Shown: positions 15,984 through 24,217, counted from the first letter of the stretch. The stretch: DNA of 47,950 bases from an uncultured Collinsella sp. (GCA_958421275.1 CATZLI010000011.1:1-47950), one strand, 5' to 3'. A program made the numbers and translations. The notes: generated by a model from the letters alone, not told the origin.

Positions 15984-17708
15984 CTACGAGCGCAGTGTAA
16001 TTTTATCGCGCAGCGACTTGAGGTCTTCGGTGACGGTGCGGTCTTCCTGGATCATCTTCTGGACCTTTTTGTAGCTCGTGCTGACGGTCGAGTGGTTGCG
16101 GTTGCCAAATTCGGCGCCCACCGCCGTGGTCGTCATTTCGCACATCTCGATGGCCAGGTAGATAGCGATATGGCGTGCTTTGGCGATATTGGCGTTGCGA
16201 CGCGGGCCGATGAGCTCCTCGTGCGTCACGCCGTACTGCTCTTCGATGACGGACTGAACCGTCTGGACGTTGATCTTTTTGGCCGATGTGTCGAAGTACT
16301 GGCTGGCGATGGCGTCGATATCGTCAAAGGTGAGCTCCCCGCCCTCGCGCTCACGGTCGCCCGCCTCGCCGGCGCAGCGCTCGCAAAAGCTCTCGAGTTC
16401 GCGGATGTTGGTGCCCGAGACCTCGGCCATGTGTTTAAAGTGCTCGTCGGTCAGGTGTCCGCCGTCGCCCCCATAGGCCGCCAGCAGTGAGTCGTCGCCC
16501 GCCTCGGGAGCGGCGACGATGGTGTTCTCGTAATAGCGCTGCAAGATCTTGTATTTCATCTCGTAGCTGGGCTCTGCGACCAGGCAGAGCATTCCGGCGT
16601 TGAAGCGGCTGGTCAGACGCTCGTCCATGCTCAGGTCCTTGGGGGCGCGGTCTGCCGCGATGACGACCTTCTTGTTGTTGCGGATGAACTCGTCCATGAG
16701 CTGGAAAAAGTAGTCCACACTCGCGCGCTTGCCGATGATGTTTTGGATGTCATCGATGATGAGCACGTCCACGCCGTGGTACGCCTGCATGATGGGGGCG
16801 TTGCTCTTCTTTTGACGGTCGAACTCGGTCATCAGGTCGTCCAGATATGCCTGGGAGTTGGCATACTTGACCTTGATCTCGGGCGACTTCTCGGCGAGCT
16901 CGTTTTTGATGGCGAGCAGCAGATGGGTCTTGCCCAGCCCCGATTTGCCATAGATGAACAGGGATGTGCATGTGCCGCGCTCGTCCGCGAGGGCGGCAAA
17001 CTTGAGTGCCGAGCGATAGGCATGGCTGTTCTCGGGGCCGTAGACAAAGTTCTCAAAGGTAAATTTTGAGTTCGCGGCGAGCGGGGCTCCATCCGTATTC
17101 TGCTCGGCCGGCACGGTCGGTGCTGGCATGGGTGAAGCGGGGGCCGCAGCTTGCGTGGATTTAGTCGGCGCTCCGCCCTTCATCTGGTTCATCATGCGAC
17201 GAAAATCGTCGGCCGAGAGCGTGTTCTTGATTGCAATGCCCGAATCCGCGCCCGCCGCTGCGTCGTGAGCGATGGGCATGTGCGTGACGGGTGCGTTCGT
17301 TGACGTCGCCGCCGCGCTCGTCAACGGTGCCATTGTTTCACGGGAAACATCGCTGTGCTGGTGCTCGATTGTCGGCACATCGCCTGCGGAGGCCGGCACC
17401 GCCGGGGAAGCAGCGGGAGCCGTGGCGGGCGCCGTGGCGGCAGCGGATTCCGTCGCGGCGCCTTGCGGTGCCACGATGTCGAGAGCAATCGGTGCAAAGG
17501 CGATTTCTTCCAGATAGGCCTCAATAGTCGGCTGATGCTTTTTGAGCTGCGCGATGGCAAAGCGCGAGGGGGCCTCGATCGTGAGCGTATCTTCGGTCAG
17601 GCTTATGGCGCGCGATTGCCCCAGCATGTTGATGAGGCGTGCATCTTGGCCGTCGCGCTGGCAAAAGGCGATGGCATCCCCCAGGATGATGCTTGCTTCC
17701 TCGTCCAC
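15984..17708 (-). CDS. dnaA: Chromosomal replication initiator DnaA
   Basis: 574 residues, longer than E. coli DnaA because of an Ala/Pro/Thr-rich linker (about 80-215). DnaA binds DnaA boxes and opens oriC. Walker A GKSGLGKT is at 254-261 and Walker B VLIIDD at 315-320. The C-terminal DNA-binding helices contain AVGAEFGNRNHSTVSTSYKKV. The linker codons for VSRET (121-125) form a near-perfect parS sequence (17334-17349). GTG 17708 follows GGGAGAG. Fifteen bases separate it from the GHKL-ATPase gene, so they probably share a transcript from the DnaA-box-rich leader. Confidence 0.97.
   Translation of the reverse strand: MDEEASIILGDAIAFCQRDGQDARLINMLGQSRAISLTEDTLTIEAPSRFAIAQLKKHQPTIEAYLEEIAFAPIALDIVAPQGAATESAAATAPATAPAASPAVPASAGDVPTIEHQHSDVSRETMAPLTSAAATSTNAPVTHMPIAHDAAAGADSGIAIKNTLSADDFRRMMNQMKGGAPTKSTQAAAPASPMPAPTVPAEQNTDGAPLAANSKFTFENFVYGPENSHAYRSALKFAALADERGTCTSLFIYGKSGLGKTHLLLAIKNELAEKSPEIKVKYANSQAYLDDLMTEFDRQKKSNAPIMQAYHGVDVLIIDDIQNIIGKRASVDYFFQLMDEFIRNNKKVVIAADRAPKDLSMDERLTSRFNAGMLCLVAEPSYEMKYKILQRYYENTIVAAPEAGDDSLLAAYGGDGGHLTDEHFKHMAEVSGTNIRELESFCERCAGEAGDREREGGELTFDDIDAIASQYFDTSAKKINVQTVQSVIEEQYGVTHEELIGPRRNANIAKARHIAIYLAIEMCEMTTTAVGAEFGNRNHSTVSTSYKKVQKMIQEDRTVTEDLKSLRDKITLRS
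17334..17349. promoter_or_regulatory. parS-like site inside dnaA (one mismatch)
   Basis: TGTTTCACGGGAAACA differs from the perfect parS TGTTTCACGTGAAACA at one position. It lies in the disordered linker of dnaA, encoding VSRET, where the protein can tolerate it. It could be an additional ParB nucleation site. Confidence 0.6.
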
Positions 17709-17723
17709 TGTCTCTCCCGTTCT

Positions 17724-19076
17724 TTAGCTCTGAGCTCGCACGCGAGCGGCGCCGAGTTCGGTCAGATGGTATTTCTGGCCATGCTTGATGACCAAGCCGG
17801 CCTGCGCCAAGTCATTGAGCGTGCGTGACCAAGTGGGGGCCGAGTTTCCAAACGCCCTCGCAAGATCGGTTGCGCCGCACGCTTGATTTTGCGCCAGATA
17901 GCCCAGCGCGGCGTTGCCGCGATCGCTTACGAACACGTCCGGTTGTGGCTGTGCATACTGATTTACTGCATTAGGATACATCATTTGAGCTGCTGGTTGT
18001 TGAGAACTCTGCGTCGGCGGCATTTGCTGTTGAAAACTTTGAGGCCACTGTTGGTAAGGCTGCGGAGGCGTCTGCTGGGCCCAGGGGTTGTACTGCTGCT
18101 GCGGCATCTGCTGGTACGGCTGCTGATATCCCTGCTGGTACTGCTGCGGGAACTGCTGGCCATACCCCAGTGGCGGCATCTGCTGATATGGATATCCCTG
18201 TTGGTACGGCTGATAGCCCATTTGCTGGCCACCCGGCGCCCCCGTCGCCTGCTGCATTGCTGCTGCATCCTGATCAGCCAGCGGCATGGCCTCTGGCATG
18301 TTTGGCGGCATCGACATAGATGCCGCCTGGGGTTCTTGTGTGGGAAGCATTCCGGGCTGCTGCATCTGTCCCACGGGGGGCTGCATCTGCTGCGTTGCCA
18401 CGGGCTGCTGCGCAAAAGCTCCCGGCAGGGGATATGTGGGCTGCTCCGTCTCGGGCCGCACGGCAGCGCCGCGTCCGCCGGCACGCTCGATTTCCTGCAC
18501 GCGTTTAGGGTTCAGGCTTACCGTAACCACGGTGCCGTTGCCCATGTTGTCCTCGATGGATACGGCACCGCCGGCGTTTTCCAAATACTCCTGCACCATG
18601 GGAAACCCTGCTCCGGTTCCACGGATATAGCGCTTCATCTTGCTGTTTGCGCTGGTAACGCCAAAGTCGAAAGCACGTTCCTTGTCGTCGATGCCGGGTC
18701 CTTGGTCAGCAAAGCGGATGGTGTCTCCGCCGTCCAGAATCGAGATGATGGGCTCGGCAAAGTGTGCGTGGATAAAGTTTTCGACAATCTCGCGGATGAC
18801 CATGAGCGAGATATGGCCACCTTGTTCTTTCATGCACTGGTAGACGGTGTTGGTCGTCTCTTCCAAATACGTGCGGACATCTTGCGGATCAATGACGATC
18901 ACCCGCGGTGTCGACAGCATGTCGTCATAGACGGCGATGCGCGCGGCGTACATGGCTTTTGGCGCCTGCGTGGTCGTCTGCTCGCCTTCCGCACGCTCTT
19001 CGCGCACGCCGGTGATGTGCTCGTTGTCGGGTGCCGGGTCTCCGGAATCGACCATGGTGTAAAAGTCGTCAGACAT
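17724..19076 (-). CDS. Origin-linked GHKL ATPase with Gln/Pro-rich linker and C-terminal winged helix
   Basis: 450 residues. Residues 55-190 are a GHKL (HATPase_c) domain like that of anti-sigma kinases: N-box REIVENFIHA with Glu96 and Asn100, G1 box DQGPGID (124-130) and G2 box GTGAGFPM (153-160). Residues about 210-380 are very rich in Gln, Pro, Met and Tyr, with YQQ/GYQQ-like repeats, and must be disordered. Residues about 386-447 look like a winged helix (NAALGYLAQNQACGATDLAR ... AGLVIKHGQKYHLTELG). I know no named protein with this order. It sits directly upstream of dnaA on the same strand, first after the DnaA-box-rich leader. A role in controlling initiation or a sigma factor is possible but unproven. 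Confidence 0.8.
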   Translation of the reverse strand: MSDDFYTMVDSGDPAPDNEHITGVREERAEGEQTTTQAPKAMYAARIAVYDDMLSTPRVIVIDPQDVRTYLEETTNTVYQCMKEQGGHISLMVIREIVENFIHAHFAEPIISILDGGDTIRFADQGPGIDDKERAFDFGVTSANSKMKRYIRGTGAGFPMVQEYLENAGGAVSIEDNMGNGTVVTVSLNPKRVQEIERAGGRGAAVRPETEQPTYPLPGAFAQQPVATQQMQPPVGQMQQPGMLPTQEPQAASMSMPPNMPEAMPLADQDAAAMQQATGAPGGQQMGYQPYQQGYPYQQMPPLGYGQQFPQQYQQGYQQPYQQMPQQQYNPWAQQTPPQPYQQWPQSFQQQMPPTQSSQQPAAQMMYPNAVNQYAQPQPDVFVSDRGNAALGYLAQNQACGATDLARAFGNSAPTWSRTLNDLAQAGLVIKHGQKYHLTELGAARVRAQS

Positions 19077-19319
19077 GCCGCTCGCAATCTTTCAAAAGGT
19101 TTCGAACAAATAGTAGCTCACCGTGCAACGTTTCTCATCTTTCGACAACTTTTCAAAACTTGTTGAAAACTTTGGAAAACGGGTGAAAAGTTCTCAACAT
19201 TGCCAACATGACCTGTTGAAAACTCGATGAAATATCGTGAAAGGTTGCCATGAGGCGCAAATTTCGGTTGTGCTTATGGGGGAACCGTGTGAACTGCGCA
19301 ACCTTTTACCTTTGATTTC
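19077..19319. promoter_or_regulatory. DnaA-box-like cluster upstream of the dnaA operon
   Basis: Several DnaA-box-like sequences crowd this spacer: TGTTGAAAA at 19161-19169 and 19214-19222, TTCTCAACA at 19191-19199, and looser TTTTCAAAA and TTTGGAAAA. The first two match the minus-strand form TTTTCAACA, also present beside dnaN. The cluster probably serves dnaA autoregulation and may be a second half of a bipartite origin. No gene is present here. Confidence 0.6.
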
Positions 19320-19349
19320 TTGACATTTGAACATTGATTTCCCTACAAT
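19320..19349 (+). promoter_or_regulatory. Predicted rpmH promoter
   Basis: TTGACA at 19320-19325 and TACAAT at 19344-19349 are separated by 18 bases, a good match to a housekeeping sigma promoter. The leader that follows contains a 7-bp hairpin, GTCCGCG/CGCGGAC, at about 19376-19393, just before the ribosome site. Confidence 0.75.
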
Positions 19350-19421
19350 CTTCAAGCTCACGTGTCTATATCTGCGTCCGCGTCCCCGCGGACACTCGAA
19401 ATGCAGCAGGAGGAACTTAAG

Positions 19422-19556
19422 ATGAAGCGTACGTATCAGCCTAATAAGCGTAAGCGTGCCAAGACCCATGGCTTCCGTGCCCGTATGGCCACTAAGGGTG
19501 GTCGTGCCGTGCTCGCCCGTCGTCGCGCCAAGGGCCGCAAGCGTCTCACTGTCTAG
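19422..19556 (+). CDS. rpmH: 50S ribosomal protein L34
   Basis: 44 residues, strongly basic, with the standard L34 sequence MKRTYQPNKRKRAKTHGF and TKGGRAVLARRRAKGRKRLTV. It binds 23S rRNA in the large subunit. AGGAGG lies eight bases before ATG 19422; an in-frame upstream start at 19362 would add residues unlike L34. It is first in the rpmH-rnpA-yidD-yidC-jag run typical of bacterial origins. Confidence 0.98.
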   Translation: MKRTYQPNKRKRAKTHGFRARMATKGGRAVLARRRAKGRKRLTV

Positions 19557-19576
19557 CAGCGATACACACATCTCGC

Positions 19577-19915
19577 ATGAAGACTATTAAGTCTCGGCAA
19601 GATTTCGAGCATGTGTTCAGTCAGGGGCGTCGTTTCAATCACCCTCTGATTCGAATGACCATATGTGAATCGGTTGGCGAAGGCGACTCCGGAAGGGTCG
19701 CCTTCGTTGGTGCTAAGCGACTCGGTTGTGCCGTCGTGCGCAACCGATCTAAGCGTGTGATGCGCGAGGCCGCCCGCAGCTGCGGATTTCCCGTTGCGGG
19801 TTATGACATCATCTTGTTTGCAACTCCCAAGACGAGGGTTTCCTCGCCGCAGGAGATGGACAAGGCGTTGCGTTCGCTTATGAAGCGCGCCGGCGTTGCC
19901 GGGGAGGAGCGATGA
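19577..19915 (+). CDS. rnpA: Ribonuclease P protein component
   Basis: 112 residues. RnpA assists the RNase P RNA in cutting tRNA 5' leaders. The RNR signature is present as RNRSKRVMREAAR, preceded by VGAKRLGCAVV. It lies 20 bases after rpmH and its stop overlaps the start of yidD by four bases. Confidence 0.96.
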   Translation: MKTIKSRQDFEHVFSQGRRFNHPLIRMTICESVGEGDSGRVAFVGAKRLGCAVVRNRSKRVMREAARSCGFPVAGYDIILFATPKTRVSSPQEMDKALRSLMKRAGVAGEER

Positions 19916-20136
19916 GCAATCACGTTTTGCGACGTGTTGCCATCGCTCCTATTCGCATATATCAACAGGTTATTTCGCCCTTATTGCCTGACGCCTGCAT
20001 TTATTACCCAACGTGCTCGCAATACGCCATCCAGGCGATTGAGAAGCACGGTGTTTTGAGAGGCTGCTGGCTTGCCGTGAGGCGCATCGCTCGCTGCAAT
20101 CCCCTGCACGTCGGCGGTTATGACCCTGTGCCCTAG
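19912..20136 (+). CDS. yidD: Membrane protein insertion efficiency factor YidD
   Basis: 74 residues with the YidD signature YPTCSQYAIQAIEKHG and three conserved cysteines, ending CNPLHVGGYDPVP. YidD is a small amphipathic membrane-associated protein that helps YidC-dependent insertion. ATG overlaps the rnpA stop (ATGA), implying coupling, and yidC follows 29 bases later. Confidence 0.96.
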   Translation: MSNHVLRRVAIAPIRIYQQVISPLLPDACIYYPTCSQYAIQAIEKHGVLRGCWLAVRRIARCNPLHVGGYDPVP

Positions 20137-20165
20137 CGGGCACTCGCTATCGGAGGAAAACTTAC

Positions 20166-20936
20166 ATGTGGGATTGGATCGTTAACATCCTTTTCGAGCT
20201 GCTCAAGCTCATCCAGACCTTTGCGGTCGACTGGGGCCTGTCCATCATCATCCTGGTGGTCATCATCCGTCTGCTGCTGACGCCGCTTATGCTCAAGTCG
20301 ACCAAGTCGACGGCTCGCATGCAGGTGCTGCAGCCCAAGATGCTCGAGATCCAGGAGCGCTATGCCGACGATCCCCAGCGTCAGGCCGAGGAGATGCAGA
20401 AGTTCTACAGCGAGAACAAGTTCAACCCCATGGCTGGCTGTCTGCCGCTGCTGATTCAGATGCCTATCCTGTTCGCCCTGTTTACATTGCTGCGCAACCT
20501 GCCGCAGTACTTTAACGACGGCACGTTCTCGTTCTTCAACATCCTGCCCGACCTGACCACCACGCCGAGCGCTTCCTTTGCCGATGGCTTTATGGTTGCA
20601 CTGCCTGCGCTGGTTTGCCTGATCCTGTTTGCCGTCCTGACCCTGATTCCGCAGCTCTATATGTCGCGCAACCAGACCGGCCAGCAGGCTCAGAGCATGC
20701 GTATGATGGCCGTTGTCATGACGGTCATGATGCTTTGGATGGGCTGGAGCCTTCCCGTTGGTGTTCTGCTGTACTACGACGTCTCTTCTGCTTGGCAGGT
20801 TATCCAGCAGATTTTTGTGACGCAGAAGGTCATCGACAAGGCGAAGGCCGATGAGGAGGAGCGTCTTAAGAACGCTCCGCTGCAGGTTGAGGTCACTCGT
20901 CGCGAGAAGAAGCCGCGCCCGCACAAGAAGAAGTAG
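20166..20936 (+). CDS. yidC: Membrane protein insertase YidC (Oxa1 family)
   Basis: 256 residues, the short Gram-positive type without the large periplasmic domain. It inserts proteins into the cytoplasmic membrane with or without SecYEG. Conserved parts include the basic-groove segment SIIILVVIIRLLLTPLMLKS, the coiled cytoplasmic loop MQVLQPKMLEIQERYADDPQ, and later membrane segments ending in a Lys/Arg-rich tail. No lipobox is evident at the N-terminus. GGAGG precedes the ATG, and jag follows. Confidence 0.96.
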   Translation: MWDWIVNILFELLKLIQTFAVDWGLSIIILVVIIRLLLTPLMLKSTKSTARMQVLQPKMLEIQERYADDPQRQAEEMQKFYSENKFNPMAGCLPLLIQMPILFALFTLLRNLPQYFNDGTFSFFNILPDLTTTPSASFADGFMVALPALVCLILFAVLTLIPQLYMSRNQTGQQAQSMRMMAVVMTVMMLWMGWSLPVGVLLYYDVSSAWQVIQQIFVTQKVIDKAKADEEERLKNAPLQVEVTRREKKPRPHKKK

Positions 20937-20953
20937 TGGGATATCAATCTTAT

Positions 20954-20965
20954 TTAGGTACCTAA
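20954..20965. promoter_or_regulatory. 12-bp palindrome TTAGGTACCTAA, first copy
   Basis: A perfect palindrome 15 bases before the jag ATG. The same 12 bases recur at 24458-24469 at the end of the small gene after parB. It may be an operator or a rearrangement mark; no known regulator site is matched. Confidence 0.45.
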
Positions 20966-20980
20966 CTTTTGGAGTACGTT

Positions 20981-21550
20981 ATGTCTGAAGAGATCATCGA
21001 GGATATGCTTGAGGAGGTTGCCCCGCAGGTCGCGGGCGATTATCCCGAGATTGCACAGCGCTACAAGGCTGGTGAAGAGCTGACCGATGAGGAGCTCGAC
21101 ACCATTGCCGATATTGCGATTTCCATCCTGCGTTCCATCCTTTCGCACTTCGATGCCGCCAACTCTCCTATCGATGAGTATGAGGGCGACGAGGGTGAGC
21201 TGATTTTGGATGTAACGGCTCCCGACCTTGCTGTTCTCATTGGCCGTCATGGTCGCACTCTTGATGCTCTTCAGGTTATGTTCTCTTTGCTGGTGAGCCG
21301 CAAGCTTGGCTTTAGGTATCCGGTTGTAGTGGACGTCGAGGGATACAAGAGTCGCCGTCAGGATAAGGTCGCCTCCATGGCTCAGTCTGCTGCCGAGCGT
21401 GCCATCCGCACTCATAAGAGTGTTTCGCTTCCGCCCATGAATGCCTACGAGCGCCGACTGGTTCACATTGCACTTCGTGGCAACGATGCAGTCGATACTC
21501 ATTCTGAGGGTTCTGACCCTGATCGCCATGTGGTGATTGTTGCTCGATAA
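20981..21550 (+). CDS. jag: RNA-binding protein Jag/KhpB (KH and R3H domains)
   Basis: 189 residues. The N-terminal 70 residues are acidic. The KH domain follows (LAVLIGRHGRTLDALQVMFSLLVS, with GRHG as its GXXG loop), then an R3H domain (PMNAYERRLVHIALRG) near the C-terminus. The N-terminal Jag_N domain of Firmicutes is missing. Jag/KhpB binds RNA with KhpA and affects cell shape and division. I used ATG 20981 behind TTGGAG; a TTG at 20969 has no ribosome site. It is last in the rpmH run and is followed by a strong terminator. Confidence 0.93.
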   Translation: MSEEIIEDMLEEVAPQVAGDYPEIAQRYKAGEELTDEELDTIADIAISILRSILSHFDAANSPIDEYEGDEGELILDVTAPDLAVLIGRHGRTLDALQVMFSLLVSRKLGFRYPVVVDVEGYKSRRQDKVASMAQSAAERAIRTHKSVSLPPMNAYERRLVHIALRGNDAVDTHSEGSDPDRHVVIVAR

Positions 21551-21571
21551 TCTACTCGAGCTTATGCTAGG

Positions 21572-21600
21572 GGGACGTGGTTTCCACGTCCCCTTTTTTT
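21572..21600 (+). terminator. Terminator of the rpmH-jag operon
   Basis: GGGGACGTGG and CCACGTCCCC form a perfect 10-bp stem around TTT, followed by a run of seven or more T. It separates jag from rsmG. Confidence 0.92.
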
Positions 21601-21646
21601 GTCAAAAGTTCTCGATACACTGATTTTTGTCAGAAAGGAGCTTTCG

Positions 21647-22384
21647 TTGTTAGTACTTACTGATCAGCAGGCTGACGAGATGTTGAGTCGTCTAACTTCC
21701 TATTGCAAAGAGTATTCCTTGAGCGTAACTGATGTTGAGCTGAGGAAATGTATCCAGCATTTGGATTTGGTTCTTGAAACAAATAAGACAACCAATCTCA
21801 CCCGTATTCTTAACGTAGAAGATGCTGTAGTACTTCATATCCTCGACTCACTTGTTTTGCTCCCCTATATCAATAAGGCTCCTGAGGGAGCTTTGCTCGA
21901 TATGGGAACAGGTGCGGGCTTCCCTGGTATTCCATTAACCATAACCACGCATCGTAAAGCTACTTATATTGACTCTGTTGGCAAGAAGGTTGATGCTGTT
22001 AATTCCTTTGTCCATGCTCTTGGATTGAAACATGCTCATGCGGTTCATGATCGTCTTGAAGAATATGCTCGAAGCCATAAGAAGCAGTTCTCTGTTGTAA
22101 CCGCCCGTGCACTGGCCCCTCTACCGATTCTTGTTGAGTATGCGGCTCCGTACCTCAAGGATGGAGGGCTATTTGTTATCACCAAGGGCAATCCTTCGGA
22201 TGAGGAGCTTGCTTCTGGCATGTCAGCTGCAAAGATTTGCGGCTTCACTTTGCTTCTGAATGACGCTATCGATTTGCCTGAGGGCCTGGGCCACAGGGAG
22301 TTCATTGTTCTTAAGAAGAGTCATCCAGCATCCGTCTCATTGCCTCGTGCAAATGGCATGGCAAAGAAGAATCCGCTTGCCTAG
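21647..22384 (+). CDS. rsmG: 16S rRNA (guanine-527-N7)-methyltransferase RsmG
   Basis: 245 residues. RsmG methylates G527 of 16S rRNA using S-adenosylmethionine. The SAM-binding motif LLDMGTGAGFPGIPL is clear, as are the following TYIDSVGKKVDAVNSF and VTARALAPLPILVEYA. I chose TTG 21647 because AAAGGAG lies six bases upstream. An in-frame TTG at 21599 falls inside the terminator T-run. Codon use here is visibly more A/T-rich than in yidC or rlmN. parS sites and parA follow. Confidence 0.94.
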   Translation: MLVLTDQQADEMLSRLTSYCKEYSLSVTDVELRKCIQHLDLVLETNKTTNLTRILNVEDAVVLHILDSLVLLPYINKAPEGALLDMGTGAGFPGIPLTITTHRKATYIDSVGKKVDAVNSFVHALGLKHAHAVHDRLEEYARSHKKQFSVVTARALAPLPILVEYAAPYLKDGGLFVITKGNPSDEELASGMSAAKICGFTLLLNDAIDLPEGLGHREFIVLKKSHPASVSLPRANGMAKKNPLA

Positions 22385-22385
22385 A

Positions 22386-22401
22386 TGTTTCACGTGAAAC
22401 A
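22386..22401. promoter_or_regulatory. parS site 1 (perfect)
   Basis: TGTTTCACGTGAAACA, the exact consensus ParB/Spo0J binding palindrome, starting two bases after the rsmG stop codon. First of three at 39-bp spacing. Confidence 0.97.
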
Positions 22402-22424
22402 TAATGGATACTAACAACTTGCGG

Positions 22425-22440
22425 TGTTTCACGTGAAACA
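22425..22440. promoter_or_regulatory. parS site 2 (perfect)
   Basis: Exact TGTTTCACGTGAAACA, 39 bp from site 1 measured start to start. Confidence 0.97.
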
Positions 22441-22463
22441 TGGCGGTTGATATCGAATCGGAA

Positions 22464-22479
22464 TGTTTCACGTGAAACA
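22464..22479. promoter_or_regulatory. parS site 3 (perfect)
   Basis: Exact TGTTTCACGTGAAACA, 39 bp from site 2. It lies 39 bases before the parA start, so ParB binding could also affect parA transcription. Confidence 0.97.
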
Positions 22480-22518
22480 TCCTCCGTTTGACAGCTTTAA
22501 TACACACCAGGAGGGACC

Positions 22519-23319
22519 GTGGGATTTCGCGACGTTAAGCGTTCTAAGAGTGCAAAAGACACGCGTATCATTGCAATCATCAATCAAAAAGGTGGCGTCG
22601 GTAAGTCAACGACGGCTGTAAACCTTGCAGCAGCACTGGGTGAGCAGGGTCGTAAGACGCTGATTGTCGATTTTGATCCGCAAGGAAACAGCACTAGCGG
22701 ATTTGGAATTGAAAAAGAAGACCTTGATCACTGCATCTATGATGCATTGTTGAATGATGTGTCGGCAGAATCGCTTGTTCTTGATACAAATTGCAAAAAG
22801 GTATTCGTAATTCCGGCTACAATTCAGCTTGCAGGCGCAGAAATTGAACTCGTAAGCGCAATTGCTCGTGAAACCCGTCTCAAAGATTTGCTTGAGCCGA
22901 TTCAGGACGAGTTCGATTTTATTTTCATTGACTGTCCCCCTTCGCTCGGCCTGCTTACTATCAACGCCTTGACCGCAGCAGACAGCGTTTTGATTCCGAT
23001 CCAATGCGAGTATTATGCACTTGAAGGCGTTACGAAGCTGCTTGAGTCAATGAAGATGGTCAAATCACGTCTGAACAAGGGCTTAGATACCTATGGTGTG
23101 CTTATGACCATGTATGACTCGCGTACTTCTCTATCGAATCAGGTTGTTGAGGAGGTTCAATCGTACTTTGGTGATAAGGCGTTTAAGACGCTGATCCCCC
23201 GTACGGTTAAAATCTCCGAAGCTCCGTCTTTTGGAGAACCGGTAATTACCTATGCACCTCAAAATAAGGGTGCAAAAGCGTATATGAACCTTGCAAAAGA
23301 GGTGATCAAGCGTGCCTAG
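22519..23319 (+). CDS. parA: Chromosome partitioning ATPase ParA (Soj)
   Basis: 266 residues. ParA is a Walker-type ATPase that binds DNA as a dimer and moves ParB-parS complexes. The deviant Walker A KGGVGKST is at 24-31. The later motifs FDPQGNST and FIFIDCPPSLGLLTINAL are present, and the C-terminus is typical (QNKGAKAYMNLAKEVIKRA). GTG 22519 has AGGAGGG upstream. parB starts inside its last codons, so they are coupled. The parS array is directly upstream. Confidence 0.97.
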   Translation: MGFRDVKRSKSAKDTRIIAIINQKGGVGKSTTAVNLAAALGEQGRKTLIVDFDPQGNSTSGFGIEKEDLDHCIYDALLNDVSAESLVLDTNCKKVFVIPATIQLAGAEIELVSAIARETRLKDLLEPIQDEFDFIFIDCPPSLGLLTINALTAADSVLIPIQCEYYALEGVTKLLESMKMVKSRLNKGLDTYGVLMTMYDSRTSLSNQVVEEVQSYFGDKAFKTLIPRTVKISEAPSFGEPVITYAPQNKGAKAYMNLAKEVIKRA

Positions 23320-24217
23320 TGTAAAGAAACGTGGCGGATTAGGACGTGGACTCAATGCTTTGGTCTCAGAGGCCGAGTATGAGACTGGTGGTTCGGCTGC
23401 ATCGGCTTCGAATGCTGCGTCTGAAACAAAATTACCTATTGAGGATATCGTTCCCAACCCAAATCAGCCCCGAATTCACTTTAACGAAACTGAACTTCGC
23501 GAGTTGAGCGAGTCAATTCAAGAACATGGCGTTTTGCAGCCGCTTTTGGTTCGCAAGCATGGAAATGGCTATGAGATCATCGCTGGTGAACGTCGTTACC
23601 AGGCGTCAAAACTTGCTGGTCTTGAGGAACTGCCAGTCATCATTAAGGATGTTAATGATGAAGAGATGCTAGCTCTTGCTCTTATCGAAAACCTTCAGCG
23701 TTCTGATCTAAATCCTGTCGAAGAGGCTAAGGGCTACCGCCAGCTTATCGATGCCAGCGGTATGACCCAGGAAGCATTGTCAAAGGCTGTAAGCAAGTCG
23801 CGCTCTGCAATTACAAACTCGCTGCGCCTTCTTGATCTTCCCGAAGTTGTTCAGCAGATGATTTTTGAGGGCAAACTTACTGCTGGTCATGCACGTGCGA
23901 TTCTCGCAGTTCCCTATGAGGATGCTCGAATTCGACTTGCTGAGAAGGTTGTTGCAGAGGGCCTTTCCGTAAGAGCGACAGAAAATCTTGCTCCGTTGTT
24001 TTCTGCCGGAGAGACACATAAGACTCCGAGGCCTGCAACGCCTCAGTCTTTTAAAAAGGCTGCCCGCGTGCTTCGTCAGGTTTTTAATACCAACGTGCGT
24101 GTGAAGAGCTCGCGTGGAAAGAATAAGATTGAGATTGAGTTTAAAGACGAGGAAGAGCTCTCTCGTATTCTTGGCGAAATGATTCAGTTTGATCAAGGAG
24201 GCCAAGATGAGGAATAG
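23312..24217 (+). CDS. parB: Chromosome partitioning protein ParB (Spo0J)
   Basis: 301 residues. ParB binds parS and spreads as a CTP-dependent clamp that loads SMC. It starts in typical fashion (KKRGGLGRGLNALVSE). The CTP-binding motif is GERRYQASKLAG (from 92), followed by ENLQRSDLNPVEEA (126-139). The helix-turn-helix around 150-172 recognises parS. The C-terminal dimer domain is short. GTG 23312 overlaps parA by eight bases. Confidence 0.97.
   Translation: MPSVKKRGGLGRGLNALVSEAEYETGGSAASASNAASETKLPIEDIVPNPNQPRIHFNETELRELSESIQEHGVLQPLLVRKHGNGYEIIAGERRYQASKLAGLEELPVIIKDVNDEEMLALALIENLQRSDLNPVEEAKGYRQLIDASGMTQEALSKAVSKSRSAITNSLRLLDLPEVVQQMIFEGKLTAGHARAILAVPYEDARIRLAEKVVAEGLSVRATENLAPLFSAGETHKTPRPATPQSFKKAARVLRQVFNTNVRVKSSRGKNKIEIEFKDEEELSRILGEMIQFDQGGQDEE

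Noticed and set aside
18000..18450. Tandem DNA repeat or CRISPR-like array in the CTG/TGG-rich stretch
   Set aside because: The repetition is from codons for the Gln/Pro/Tyr-rich linker, is irregular in length and stays in frame. There are no constant repeats with unique spacers.
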